A stretch of DNA of 10,048 nt from Leptospira selangorensis (GTDB lineage Bacteria > Spirochaetota > Leptospiria > Leptospirales > Leptospiraceae). Below are positions 1 to 5,761 of this stretch, piece after piece. Every line of letters starts with the position of its first letter. Positions within the stretch are counted from its first letter, which is position 1. Under the pieces are notes generated by a model. The model made no database searches. It was not told the DNA's origin and saw only the letters and a program-made list of their open reading frames with translations. The DNA is taken from contig NZ_RQES01000029.1 of the NCBI RefSeq assembly GCF_004769405.1, positions 1-10,048 on the forward strand, given 5' to 3'. The position numbers and the translations under genes are program-made.

Positions 1-138
1 TGACGCTTCGCTTCGAGATTGCTTACGCAACTCTCGCTTGGCCTCCGGCACATTTCGCTTTGTCACTCGCCTTGCAGAGCAAGTCTCGCGCCAAGTCCTA
101 CGGACTCGCGAAACGTCGTCAAGCCTTGGTCGTTAGGC
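1..138 (+). repeat. attC site 0 (5' end cut by window edge)
   Basis: This is the attC of a cassette lying left of the window. R'' and the start of L'' are missing; the window opens at TGACG of L''. L' (CGTCAAGCC) is at 117-125 and R' (GTTAGGC) at 132-138, with the crossover point between 132 and 133. A hairpin with TTGC 19-22 and GCAA 27-30, and CTTGC/GCAAG-type and AGTCC/GGACT-type arms, are visible inside. Confidence 0.9.
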
Positions 139-213
139 GAAACGACCGCAAAATTCTTTCTTAAAAGAAAAATTATTTAAGGACTTCATTTCGAAAATCT
201 CAAAAAAAGCAAT

Positions 214-242
214 TTGACATCCGAATAATAATGCTGTATTTT
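214..242 (+). promoter_or_regulatory. sigma-70-like promoter of the toxin-antitoxin cassette
   Basis: A perfect -35 TTGACA (214-219) is followed after 17 bp by TATTTT (237-242). Transcription would start near 249, just ahead of the antitoxin start at 268. The in-frame TTG at 241 lies inside the -10 box and is therefore not the start codon. A private promoter is common in cassette-borne toxin-antitoxin modules. Confidence 0.65.
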
Positions 243-267
243 GAATAAAAATGCAGGTCTAATGAGT

Positions 268-510
268 ATGTCTAAGACAATTACATTGCGTATTGAAGAT
301 CCGATTTACGATATATTTAAGAAAGCCGCCGAAGGTGAAAGACGCACTATTTCGAATTTTGTTGAAAATGCTGCCATCCAATATCTTACAAATGAATTTT
401 ATGCTTCAGATGAAGAGATGGATGAAATTCTTTCAGATAAACAGCTTACTTCGTCTTTGAAAAAAGGACTTAAAGAAGTAGCTCAGGGAAAATATAAAGT
501 TGTCCGCTGA
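268..510 (+). CDS. ribbon-helix-helix antitoxin of a RelE/ParE-type module
   Basis: This is a short antitoxin-like protein of about 80 residues. The N-terminus (MSKTITLRIED) supplies the beta strand of a CopG/RHH DNA-binding fold, followed by two helices (IYDIFKKAAEGE and RTISNFVENAAIQYL). The acidic and basic C-terminal half would wrap the toxin. Family knowledge says such proteins neutralise the partner toxin and repress their own promoter. I chose ATG 268 over ATG 262 and TTG 241: the TTG overlaps the -10 box, and the protein from 268 begins right at the RHH strand. AGG at 255-257 is the only Shine-Dalgarno-like sequence and could serve either ATG. The stop overlaps the toxin start by 11 nt, which indicates translational coupling. 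The gene is the first of cassette C1 (133-937). Confidence 0.85.
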   Translation: MSKTITLRIEDPIYDIFKKAAEGERRTISNFVENAAIQYLTNEFYASDEEMDEILSDKQLTSSLKKGLKEVAQGKYKVVR

Positions 511-775
511 ATATAAAATAGCGGAGACCGAACAATTTCAAAGTAAACTTAAAGACCGTCAATTTTCCCATCTTCAGAAGAAATTAACAGATTACGTCTA
601 TCCAATACTTAAGAAGAATCCATTTTTTGGACCGAATATCAAAAAACTGAAAGGTGAGTTTGATGGTCTATATAGATATCGTATTGGTAAGTATCGTTTA
701 TTCTATTTAATTAAAGATAACGAACTATTAATAATCTTTGTTGATGTAGATCAAAGAAAAGATAGCTATAAGTAG
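500..775 (+). CDS. RelE/ParE-superfamily toxin
   Basis: The 91-residue basic protein has the RelE/ParE toxin layout: N-terminal helices, then a strand-rich C-terminal half with the family pattern GLYRYRIGKYRLFYLI (residues 56-71), and a closing R86-K87-D-S-Y90. Family members are either mRNA interferases acting at the ribosome (RelE-like) or gyrase poisons (ParE-like). The basic/aromatic residues R59, R61, R66, R86 and Y90 fit the RelE side better, but I cannot decide from sequence alone. The start is TTG at 500, with GGGAA (487-491 region) about 9 nt upstream and an 11-nt overlap with the antitoxin; no ATG in this frame gives a full domain. The TAG stop lies 13 bp before R'' of attC1. Confidence 0.85.
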   Translation: MSAEYKIAETEQFQSKLKDRQFSHLQKKLTDYVYPILKKNPFFGPNIKKLKGEFDGLYRYRIGKYRLFYLIKDNELLIIFVDVDQRKDSYK

Positions 776-788
776 GTGCGGTCGCATC

Positions 789-943
789 GCCTAACTATCG
801 GCTCTGACGCTGCGCTTCGAGATCGCTACGCGACTCTTGCTTGGCCTTCGGCACATTTCGCTTTGTCACTCGCCTTGCAGTAGCAAGTCTCATGCCAAGT
901 CCTTACGGACTCGCGAAACGTCGTCAAGCCTTGGTCGTTAAGC
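789..943 (+). repeat. attC site 1, closing cassette C1
   Basis: R'' GCCTAAC is at 789-795, L'' GGCTCTGACG at 800-809, L' CGTCAAGCC at 922-930 and R' GTTAAGC at 937-943. L'' and L' pair fully except for one extra C in L'', the classical extrahelical position. R'' does not match R' here (GCC versus GTTAAGC), but it matches the GTTAGGC at the head of its own cassette (132-138). Head 132-150 and tail 777-795 of C1 pair at 17 of 19 positions. Confidence 0.93.
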
Positions 944-1041
944 GGACATGCCTGCAAAATTTTCTTTTTATTATTTTTAGTTTTGAAGCTTGGATCTTTT
1001 GTGAATCCTTTCTGAGATTAATTTAGATTTTAATATATGAG

Positions 1042-1156
1042 CATCCGTTTCCTCGCACTAGTAGAGTGTTGGCCAGCGATATTGTTTTAAGGTAACCGCT
1101 TTAATGCCGTAACCCTTTCAATATGAGTAAATTAAAGTGTGCGATTGAAACGGATG
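1042..1156 (+). ncRNA. candidate structured RNA in an ORF-less cassette
   Basis: Cassette C2 (938-1393) carries about 300 bp before its attC and no ORF longer than 17 codons that lies outside the attC. The segment closes on itself: CATCCGTTTC (1042-1051) pairs with GAAACGGATG (1147-1156), then CGCAC (1054-1058) with GTGCG (1139-1143), then ATATTG (1079-1084) with CAATAT (1119-1124), and an inner imperfect stem lies around AAGGTAACCGC and GCCGTAACCCTT (1089-1115). A small hairpin CACT-AGTAG-AGTG (1056-1065) competes with part of this. The strand is uncertain; I see no convincing promoter or terminator on either side. It could be a cassette-borne small RNA, or only a decayed inverted repeat. 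I recognise no known RNA family. Confidence 0.4.
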
Positions 1157-1246
1157 GAATAGTATAGACACCCACGATCGCCAGTATTGAATTTTATTGT
1201 AACTCACGAGAAGGTTGGATACAATTGTTGTCCATGCAGTCACGTC

Positions 1247-1399
1247 GCTTAACTATCGGCTTGGCGTTGCGCTTCGGGATGCTTTCGCACCCTCGCTCCA
1301 GGCTACGCCACATTTCACTTTGTCACTCGTCTTGCAAAGCAAGTCTCGCGCCAAGTGCTTGCGCACTCGCGAAACGTCGCCAACCCTTGGTCGTTAGGC
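1247..1399 (+). repeat. attC site 2, closing cassette C2
   Basis: R'' GCTTAAC is at 1247-1253, L'' GGCTTGGCG at 1258-1266, L' CGCCAACC at 1378-1385 and R' GTTAGGC at 1393-1399. The L boxes differ from most sites yet still pair, with one C bulged. The R'' variant GCTTAAC matches the head of its own cassette (GTTAAGC, 937-943) and not the adjoining R'. Head and tail of C2 share a shorter extended match that needs a one-base shift. Confidence 0.92.
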
Positions 1400-1418
1400 G
1401 AAATATGGTTAAAAAATT

Positions 1419-2225
1419 ATGTTTAAAAAGATTTTATTTTCAATTACCTTACTAATAGGGGTTCTGGCTGGTAATTTTTGCACACCCCTAAGGAATATTT
1501 TGTATGAAGTTCAGAATTTGTTTTTCAGTCTTCTGAATAATCTTGCAACCTGGACTAATTTCATTTTCCTAATTATTGGTGTAGTTCCATGGCTTTTTCA
1601 AATACAAAGAAATATCTCTTTTAAGCAGATCACGTATAGGCTATCTACTGTATTTAAATCGATAAACTCCAAGTTACTTATTTCACTTTTTTCCCTTGGG
1701 GCGTTGTATCTTCAGCTTGTGCTTTCTAAGTTCATTTTTGATACGACTTCTCTTGCTTTGTTTTTTCTTTCAATCACACCTTGGATCACTTCGTTAATAA
1801 CCTCGGCGAAATTGCCCGGCGGTGTCGAAATTAGTTTTAGAGATATTGAGCACGCTGTAGCTTCTGTAGAGGTCGAATCAAAACCCAAGGGTGATGGTAA
1901 TTTATTCGCCGAATGGAATAATATAGATCAGAATCTGGCTTTAGTAGCGCTTCGCATTGAAATTGAAAAGCGTGTTAGAACCTTAGCTCAAGAATATAAA
2001 TTGGGTGATGGCCTGCCTTTATCGCGTTTATTGAGAATTCTAGCAGAGAAAGATATTATTCCGCTAGAATATAGAGATGGTTTACTAGAGGTAACCTTTT
2101 TCGGAAACAAGGCCGCTCATGGAGCGGAAGTCAATAGTGATGTGAATAATTGGGCATATAAGGTAGGTCCGAAATTATTACAAATCCTTGATTCACAAAT
2201 TCGTAAAGATAAGAAAGAGAAATAA
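1419..2225 (+). CDS. four-TM membrane protein with C-terminal DUF4145-like domain
   Basis: This 268-residue protein is of unknown function. Hydrophobic segments at about 4-22, 45-63, 86-104 and 110-129 predict four membrane helices. A soluble tail follows the LPGGVEISFRDIE linker (132-144). The tail has the pattern LALVALRIEIEKRVRTLA (173-190), a middle LSRLLRIL, and FFGNKAAHG (227-235), which resembles DUF4145/HEPN-like helical domains in many uncharacterised bacterial membrane proteins. The HEPN RNase signature R-x(4-6)-H is not present in the usual form, so I do not claim nuclease activity. ATG 1419 is the first start in frame, and no clear Shine-Dalgarno sequence precedes it. It is the only gene of cassette C3 (1394-2386), with a leader of about 20 nt, so it probably relies on transcription from upstream. 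Confidence 0.85.
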   Translation: MFKKILFSITLLIGVLAGNFCTPLRNILYEVQNLFFSLLNNLATWTNFIFLIIGVVPWLFQIQRNISFKQITYRLSTVFKSINSKLLISLFSLGALYLQLVLSKFIFDTTSLALFFLSITPWITSLITSAKLPGGVEISFRDIEHAVASVEVESKPKGDGNLFAEWNNIDQNLALVALRIEIEKRVRTLAQEYKLGDGLPLSRLLRILAEKDIIPLEYRDGLLEVTFFGNKAAHGAEVNSDVNNWAYKVGPKLLQILDSQIRKDKKEK

Positions 2226-2238
2226 TTAACCATACTTC

Positions 2239-2392
2239 GCCTAACTATCGGCTCTGACGCTGCGCTACGAGATTGCTTCGCAACTCTCGCTTGGCCTCCG
2301 GCACATTTCGCTTTGTCATTCGCCTTGCAAAGCAAGTCTCACGCCAAGTCCTTACGGACTCGCGAAACGTCGTCAAGCCTTGGTCGTTATAC
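2239..2392 (+). repeat. attC site 3, closing cassette C3
   Basis: R'' GCCTAAC is at 2239-2245, the L'' GGCTCTGACG type follows, L' is CGTCAAGCC and R' GTTATAC at 2386-2392. R'' and the adjoining R' differ at two of seven positions, whereas R'' and its own cassette head (1393-1399) agree fully. Head 1393-1412 and tail 2226-2245 pair at 19 of 20 positions; the single exception is head A1403 against tail C2235. Confidence 0.93.
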
Positions 2393-2412
2393 GCAAGTCG
2401 CTATAAATCATT

Positions 2413-3156
2413 ATGAAAATTCATAAATTACTCGGATTAGTAAGAAGACTTTTACTTCGCCCTTTCTCTCATTTTGTTAATATTCCAAAAGTTTGGGCAA
2501 CCTTCCTTGATGAAAGAGTGGAATATTATAAGAATTTGGAGGAGGAAGAAAGAGATAAAGTTAATACTCTTATTCAACATTTTAAGATTTCCAAAAAATT
2601 CATAGGAGCTAACAATTTCGAGGTAGCCGATTCACATAAATACCTCGTAGCATGCTTGGCAGTAAGATTAATAAAAAATATTGGATTACATCATTTTGAC
2701 TCAATACATACGATCATTATATTCCCATCTGCGTTTAAAACAGAAGAAATTTCATACTTTGTGGATGGAGTAACTGGCGATCAGGGAATGGTAGGGCTTT
2801 CCTGGAGAGCTGTTGAAAGAGGATTTAAAATTCATAATGATGGAGATTGCGTCGTTACCCATGAATTTACTCATGTTATTGATTTGACATCTGGAGATTT
2901 TGACGGAGTTCCTCGCCTAAGCGATGAGAGTTTTTATCGAGTATGGACAAAATCTTTAATTGAAGGCTATCCAAAAATACGAAAAGAATTATTTGATTCA
3001 TCTGAATTCGTCAGTGATGAAGTAGAACTCTTCGCATATTTGTCAGAAATATATTTTGAAAAGCCAGAGCATTTGCTAACTGAAAAACCCTATGTTTTTA
3101 TTCTATTGAATGACTTTTATAGGGAATACTCAGAGAAGATAGCGACCAGCGTATAA
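2413..3156 (+). CDS. M90-family (MtfA-like) zinc metallopeptidase
   Basis: The 247-residue protein matches the MtfA / peptidase family M90 layout. VVTHEFTHVID (147-157) carries the HExxH zinc site (H150, E151, H154). It is followed by the family's G-D-F-D-G-V-P segment (161-167) and by ELFAYLSEIYFEKPEHLL (205-222), where E212 is the likely third zinc ligand, then the closing YVFILLNDFYREYSE. Length and order fit full-length MtfA (about 250-265 residues). E. coli MtfA binds the Mlc repressor and has weak peptidase activity; whether this protein has any such partner cannot be seen. The N-terminal R/L-rich helix (8-20) is amphipathic rather than a signal peptide. ATG 2413 is the only sensible start. 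The TAA stop (3154-3156) lies inside the R'' box of attC4. It is the sole gene of cassette C4. Confidence 0.9.
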   Translation: MKIHKLLGLVRRLLLRPFSHFVNIPKVWATFLDERVEYYKNLEEEERDKVNTLIQHFKISKKFIGANNFEVADSHKYLVACLAVRLIKNIGLHHFDSIHTIIIFPSAFKTEEISYFVDGVTGDQGMVGLSWRAVERGFKIHNDGDCVVTHEFTHVIDLTSGDFDGVPRLSDESFYRVWTKSLIEGYPKIRKELFDSSEFVSDEVELFAYLSEIYFEKPEHLLTEKPYVFILLNDFYREYSEKIATSV

Positions 3157-3320
3157 CTGTCGGCTTATCGCTGCGCCTCGAGATTGCTTACGCAACTCTC
3201 GCTTGGGCTACGCCACATTGGCTTCAGTCACGACTTTTGCAAAGCAAAAGGTCGCGCCTGTTCCTAACGCCTCTTCGAGGCTCAGGACTCGCCAACGTCG
3301 ATAACCCTTGGTCGTTATGC
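3151..3320 (+). repeat. attC site 4, closing cassette C4
   Basis: R'' GTATAAC is at 3151-3157, L'' GGCTTATCG at 3162-3170, L' CGATAACC at 3299-3306 and R' GTTATGC at 3314-3320. The L boxes pair with one bulged C. The interior is of a longer class with arms CTTTTGC/GCAAAAG and GCCTC-TTC-GAGGC. Head 2386-2404 and tail 3139-3157 of C4 pair at 17 of 19 positions. The gene's stop codon is within R''. Confidence 0.93.
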
Positions 3321-3360
3321 GAAAGTCCAAATAACTTTATTTTAATTCGTAATTTTTTAA

Positions 3361-3834
3361 ATGCTTAATAAAGAGCACATTCAGAAGATTAATAAGATTA
3401 TTCTAATTCTCTCACCAATTCCTGTTATAATTGGTAATCTTTCTATATTGTTTTGCGGTGGTCCAGTTTCTGATTCGGGGATGTCAGTTTGGGATCTCAA
3501 AAGTTCTGGCTCTGATGATGGACTTTTTGGAATGGTAATAGTTATTTGTTGGATCCCAATTTTCATAGAAATCTATTCTGTAAGATTATTTTTTATCAAA
3601 CTCATTCTTCGCTTGGTAACTATTATCACATTTTTGCTATGCTCATTGGGAACATTATACTTTGAGGTAGCTACCTTTAATCTCAGTAAGTATCCAGATA
3701 ACCGCATAGTGTTTTGGTTTTCAGGATACTATGCAGCTTCAGCTTTGCTAACTATTTCTGTATTTTTTTCTGTTATAGAAACAATTTACGAAATAGTAAA
3801 GGGATACAAAAAGCTAAGAACCAAGAAAATATAA
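3361..3834 (+). CDS. small four-TM membrane protein, function unknown
   Basis: I do not recognise this 157-residue protein. Hydrophobic stretches at about 11-32, 55-73, 77-105 and 117-145 suggest four membrane helices with short loops. The first loop (about 33-54) is polar and Ser/Asp/Gly-rich, and the C-terminus is basic (KGYKKLRTKK), which places it in the cytoplasm by the positive-inside rule. No catalytic motif is evident. ATG 3361 opens the frame after a 40-nt AT-rich leader without a clear Shine-Dalgarno sequence. It is the only gene of cassette C5 (3315-3990); the absence of a promoter suggests expression by read-through. Confidence 0.78.
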   Translation: MLNKEHIQKINKIILILSPIPVIIGNLSILFCGGPVSDSGMSVWDLKSSGSDDGLFGMVIVICWIPIFIEIYSVRLFFIKLILRLVTIITFLLCSLGTLYFEVATFNLSKYPDNRIVFWFSGYYAASALLTISVFFSVIETIYEIVKGYKKLRTKKI

Positions 3835-3854
3835 TTGTATGCATTTGGACCTTC

Positions 3855-3996
3855 GCATAACTATCGGTGCTTCCGCTCCGCTCGGAGATTGCTTTCGCAA
3901 CTCACTCGCTCGGGCTACGCCACATTTGCGTCTGTCACTTCGTTTGCAGAGCAAACTCGTGCCGTTGCAAACGTCGGAACACCTTGGTCGTTATAC
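3855..3996 (+). repeat. attC site 5, closing cassette C5
   Basis: R'' GCATAAC is at 3855-3861, L'' GGTGCTTCCG at 3866-3875, L' CGGAACACC at 3975-3983 and R' GTTATAC at 3990-3996. The L-box pair has changed on both arms relative to attC1 and still pairs with one bulged C. This is the shorter interior class (142 bp), shared with attC10. Head 3314-3332 and tail 3843-3861 of C5 pair at 18 of 19 positions; the exception is A3324 against C3851. Confidence 0.93.
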
Positions 3997-4157
3997 GCAA
4001 TTCTGGGCGGACTCGACTTTATAAAATTCAGTTCCTCGTTGGAGAATAATTTGAAAATAGAATAACCGCAAGGAAGGGTCTTGAAAAGCAGTTTTATCAA
4101 AAGACTTTATTTGCTAACAAATATTTTGATTTAAAGAATGTCTCAAAGGCTAATATT

Positions 4158-4187
4158 TTCACAAACGTTATATGAAATTAATATAAA
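4158..4187 (+). promoter_or_regulatory. predicted promoter inside cassette C6
   Basis: TTCACA (4158-4163) and TATAAA (4182-4187) are 18 bp apart, each one base from consensus, in very AT-rich DNA. A transcript would start near 4194, giving a leader of about 18 nt before ATG 4212. The 160 bp upstream (3997-4157) show no gene. Confidence 0.5.
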
Positions 4188-4211
4188 ATTATTTAGATAA
4201 AATATAAATAA

Positions 4212-4481
4212 ATGCTCCACCTATATGTTGTTTGGTTTCAAGACGATCTTCTCCCGGAAGATGATCAAGATTATGAATGGGTTGCTTGCATGTTAATTGA
4301 TGCCGATAGTAAAGAAAAAGCATTACAGTGGGGAGATCATCTATCAAGAGGTTATGTTAAAAACAATAATCTCATAATTTTAAAATCATATTTAGATGAG
4401 TATATTAATAATGAAAAAAACAATCAATTGCCATTGATAAAATATGGAAAATCTTACACCGACGATTATATAGGTTGGTAA
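4212..4481 (+). CDS. small acidic hypothetical protein
   Basis: The 89-residue soluble acidic protein starts MLHLYVVWFQDDLLPEDDQDYEW and ends in YTDDYIGW. I do not recognise its family. It has no signal peptide or membrane helix. The first strand, the acidic DDLLPEDDQD loop and the aromatic residues suggest a small alpha/beta protein, and the Asp/Glu richness would fit an immunity or inhibitor role, but that is only a guess. Start ATG 4212 lacks a Shine-Dalgarno sequence. This gene has its own predicted promoter (4158-4187) and a terminator just after it (4510-4540), making cassette C6 the best-insulated unit of the array. AT content is even higher than in the neighbours. Confidence 0.75.
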   Translation: MLHLYVVWFQDDLLPEDDQDYEWVACMLIDADSKEKALQWGDHLSRGYVKNNNLIILKSYLDEYINNEKNNQLPLIKYGKSYTDDYIGW

Positions 4482-4509
4482 CTGATTTTAACTTAAATAA
4501 ATTGAAGTA

Positions 4510-4540
4510 TAGGGTCTTGTCCTTTGGGACCTAGTTTTTA
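4510..4540 (+). terminator. Rho-independent terminator of cassette C6
   Basis: TAGGGTC (4510-4516) pairs with GACCTA (4528-4533) with one bulged G; an alternative tighter hairpin is GTCC-TTTG-GGAC (4519-4530). A run of five T (4535-4539) follows. It lies 29 nt after the stop codon and upstream of attC6, so it could stop transcripts before the next cassette. Confidence 0.6.
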
Positions 4541-4562
4541 TATCAACTTCCGCCAGATCTGC

Positions 4563-4718
4563 GTCTAACTATCGGTGCCTCCGCGCCGCTCGGGGCTCAC
4601 TTCGTGACCCACTCGCTTGGCCTTCGGCACATTTCGCTTTGTCACTCGTCTTGCAAAGCAAGCCTCGCGCCAAGTCCTTGCGGACTCGCGAAACGTCGGA
4701 GCACCTTGGTCGTTAGAC
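4563..4718 (+). repeat. attC site 6, closing cassette C6
   Basis: R'' GTCTAAC is at 4563-4569, L'' GGTGCCTCCG at 4574-4583, L' CGGAGCACC at 4697-4705 and R' GTTAGAC at 4712-4718. The L boxes are a fourth variant that again pairs with a bulged C. The side arm here is TCAC-TTC-GTGA (4597-4607) flanked by GGG/CCC. Its own head (3990-3996, GTTATAC) differs from its tail by one base in the core, one of only two such cassettes here. Confidence 0.93.
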
Positions 4719-4740
4719 GCCATAAAGTAAAATAAGACCT

Positions 4741-5574
4741 ATGAAAGAAAAATCAATTATCAAAAATCCATTAACGATCATTGCTCTATTTTCAGGATTT
4801 GCCGAAGCATGTGGCGCCGTTGTATTACCATTTATCGACATCGCAAATCAGAGCATTTATGTGTGGTTCCTAATCGCCTTTCCAAGTACTTTATTAATTG
4901 CGTTCTTTTTAACTCTTAATTTTAATTCTAAGGTCCTTTACGCCCCTTCCGATTTCGAAAATGAAGATAACTATTTAAAGACGCAAAAGTTTGATAATTT
5001 GGAGCAAAGCTCAAAGCAAGTCAGTATATCAGAAAAAGATAGAGTGAATGAATTGGAGAATCTTTATGGAAATCTATTTAATGAATTAAATTTATTAAAG
5101 GAATCGATTGTTCAAAACCCAAACCAGCAACTTATTCTTAAGAGTCTTTGTAAATTCATAGTAGCGAACTTTCAATCTTCGATAAAGTTCAAGCTTCTGA
5201 TGAGAAATCTGGGATATGAATTTGAAATCTTTTCCGGAATTACAGGGGAAAATCAACAGATTACACAATATCGATTCGAAGACAATGAAGGAATTTGGCT
5301 CGGTAGCGAGATTCCCTTTGGCATTTCAATCGAAGTGCTTAAACAAGCATTTTCATTTTATCCGCATCTAAAATACATTCATTTGTCAAATGATATAAGT
5401 GGAATGAAGCATCAAGGCATTCATTCTCAAATTGTTATTGGCGGGTCATCGAAAACGGCGATTGAAAGATACAGATTATTGCCTCTTACAGATGAAAATA
5501 AGAAAAGTATTCTTGAATCGAAGTCGGATAGAGAACTTCATGATAGAATCCGAGCAAACTATCAATCAAATTAA
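4741..5574 (+). CDS. two-TM membrane protein with large cytoplasmic domain
   Basis: The 277-residue protein has two membrane helices near the N-terminus (about 10-32 and 39-60), followed by VLYAPSDFENEDNYL (65-79). This 'NPLTIIALF ... LYAPSDF' module resembles, from memory, the N-terminus of many uncharacterised bacterial membrane proteins fused to varied soluble domains. Residues 85-125 look helical and charged, possibly a coiled coil. The remaining ~150 residues form a mixed alpha/beta domain (EIFSGITGENQ ... IHSQIVIGG) that I do not recognise. A membrane anchor joined to a soluble sensor or effector is a common shape in phage-defence proteins, but no effector motif is visible. ATG 4741 is the first start after the cassette head, with no strong Shine-Dalgarno sequence. 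It is the sole gene of cassette C7. Confidence 0.82.
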   Translation: MKEKSIIKNPLTIIALFSGFAEACGAVVLPFIDIANQSIYVWFLIAFPSTLLIAFFLTLNFNSKVLYAPSDFENEDNYLKTQKFDNLEQSSKQVSISEKDRVNELENLYGNLFNELNLLKESIVQNPNQQLILKSLCKFIVANFQSSIKFKLLMRNLGYEFEIFSGITGENQQITQYRFEDNEGIWLGSEIPFGISIEVLKQAFSFYPHLKYIHLSNDISGMKHQGIHSQIVIGGSSKTAIERYRLLPLTDENKKSILESKSDRELHDRIRANYQSN

Positions 5575-5595
5575 TTGTGTAAACTACTTTACGGC

Positions 5596-5747
5596 GTCTA
5601 ACTGTCGGCTTATCGCTGCGCTTCGAGATTGCTTCGCAACTCTCGCTTGGCCTTCGGCACATTTTGCTTTGTCACTCATCTTGCTTGGCAAGCTTCGTGC
5701 CAAGTGCTTAGCACTCGCAAAACGTCGATAACCCTTGGTCGTTAGAC
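5596..5747 (+). repeat. attC site 7, closing cassette C7
   Basis: R'' GTCTAAC is at 5596-5602, followed by the L'' GGCTTATCG type, an L' CGATAACC type and R' GTTAGAC at 5741-5747. R'' and R' match perfectly. Head 4712-4730 and tail 5584-5602 of C7 pair at 17 of 19 positions; A4722 stands against C5592. Confidence 0.93.
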
Positions 5748-5761
5748 GCAATTAAATAAAA

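Noticed and set aside
143..175. Hairpin TTCTTT-CTTA-AAAGAA near the start of C1 as a terminator
   Set aside because: The stem is all A/T and weak, with no proper T-run after it.
227..235. HEPN ribonuclease motif in the C3 protein (residues 227-235, FFGNKAAHG)
   Set aside because: The Arg of R-x(4-6)-H is not at the required spacing, so only a DUF4145-like fold is suggested.
241..267. TTG 241 or ATG 262 as start of the first antitoxin
   Set aside because: TTG 241 lies in the predicted -10 box; ATG 262 is possible, but ATG 268 begins directly at the RHH strand.
841..1026. Plus-strand ORF starting in attC1 (and similar ones at 1215-1455, 3835-4065 and 5432-5731)
   Set aside because: They run through attC repeats in a frame unrelated to any cassette gene, and their products are only translations of the repeat (for example SLALSLVLQSK-like strings seen in several copies).
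1042..1156. Insertion sequence or MITE bounded by the CATCCGTTTC/GAAACGGATG inverted repeat
   Set aside because: No flanking target-site duplication is visible and the helix continues with nested inner stems, so an RNA-type fold is the better reading, though a MITE remnant is not fully excluded.
2117..2335. Minus-strand ORFs in or across attC sites (2117-2335, 3915-4100, 8084-8311, 8205-8414)
   Set aside because: They are antisense to a real gene end and an attC, and share the same repeat-derived peptide (ANEVT-A-VAKP); no start signal or domain is present.
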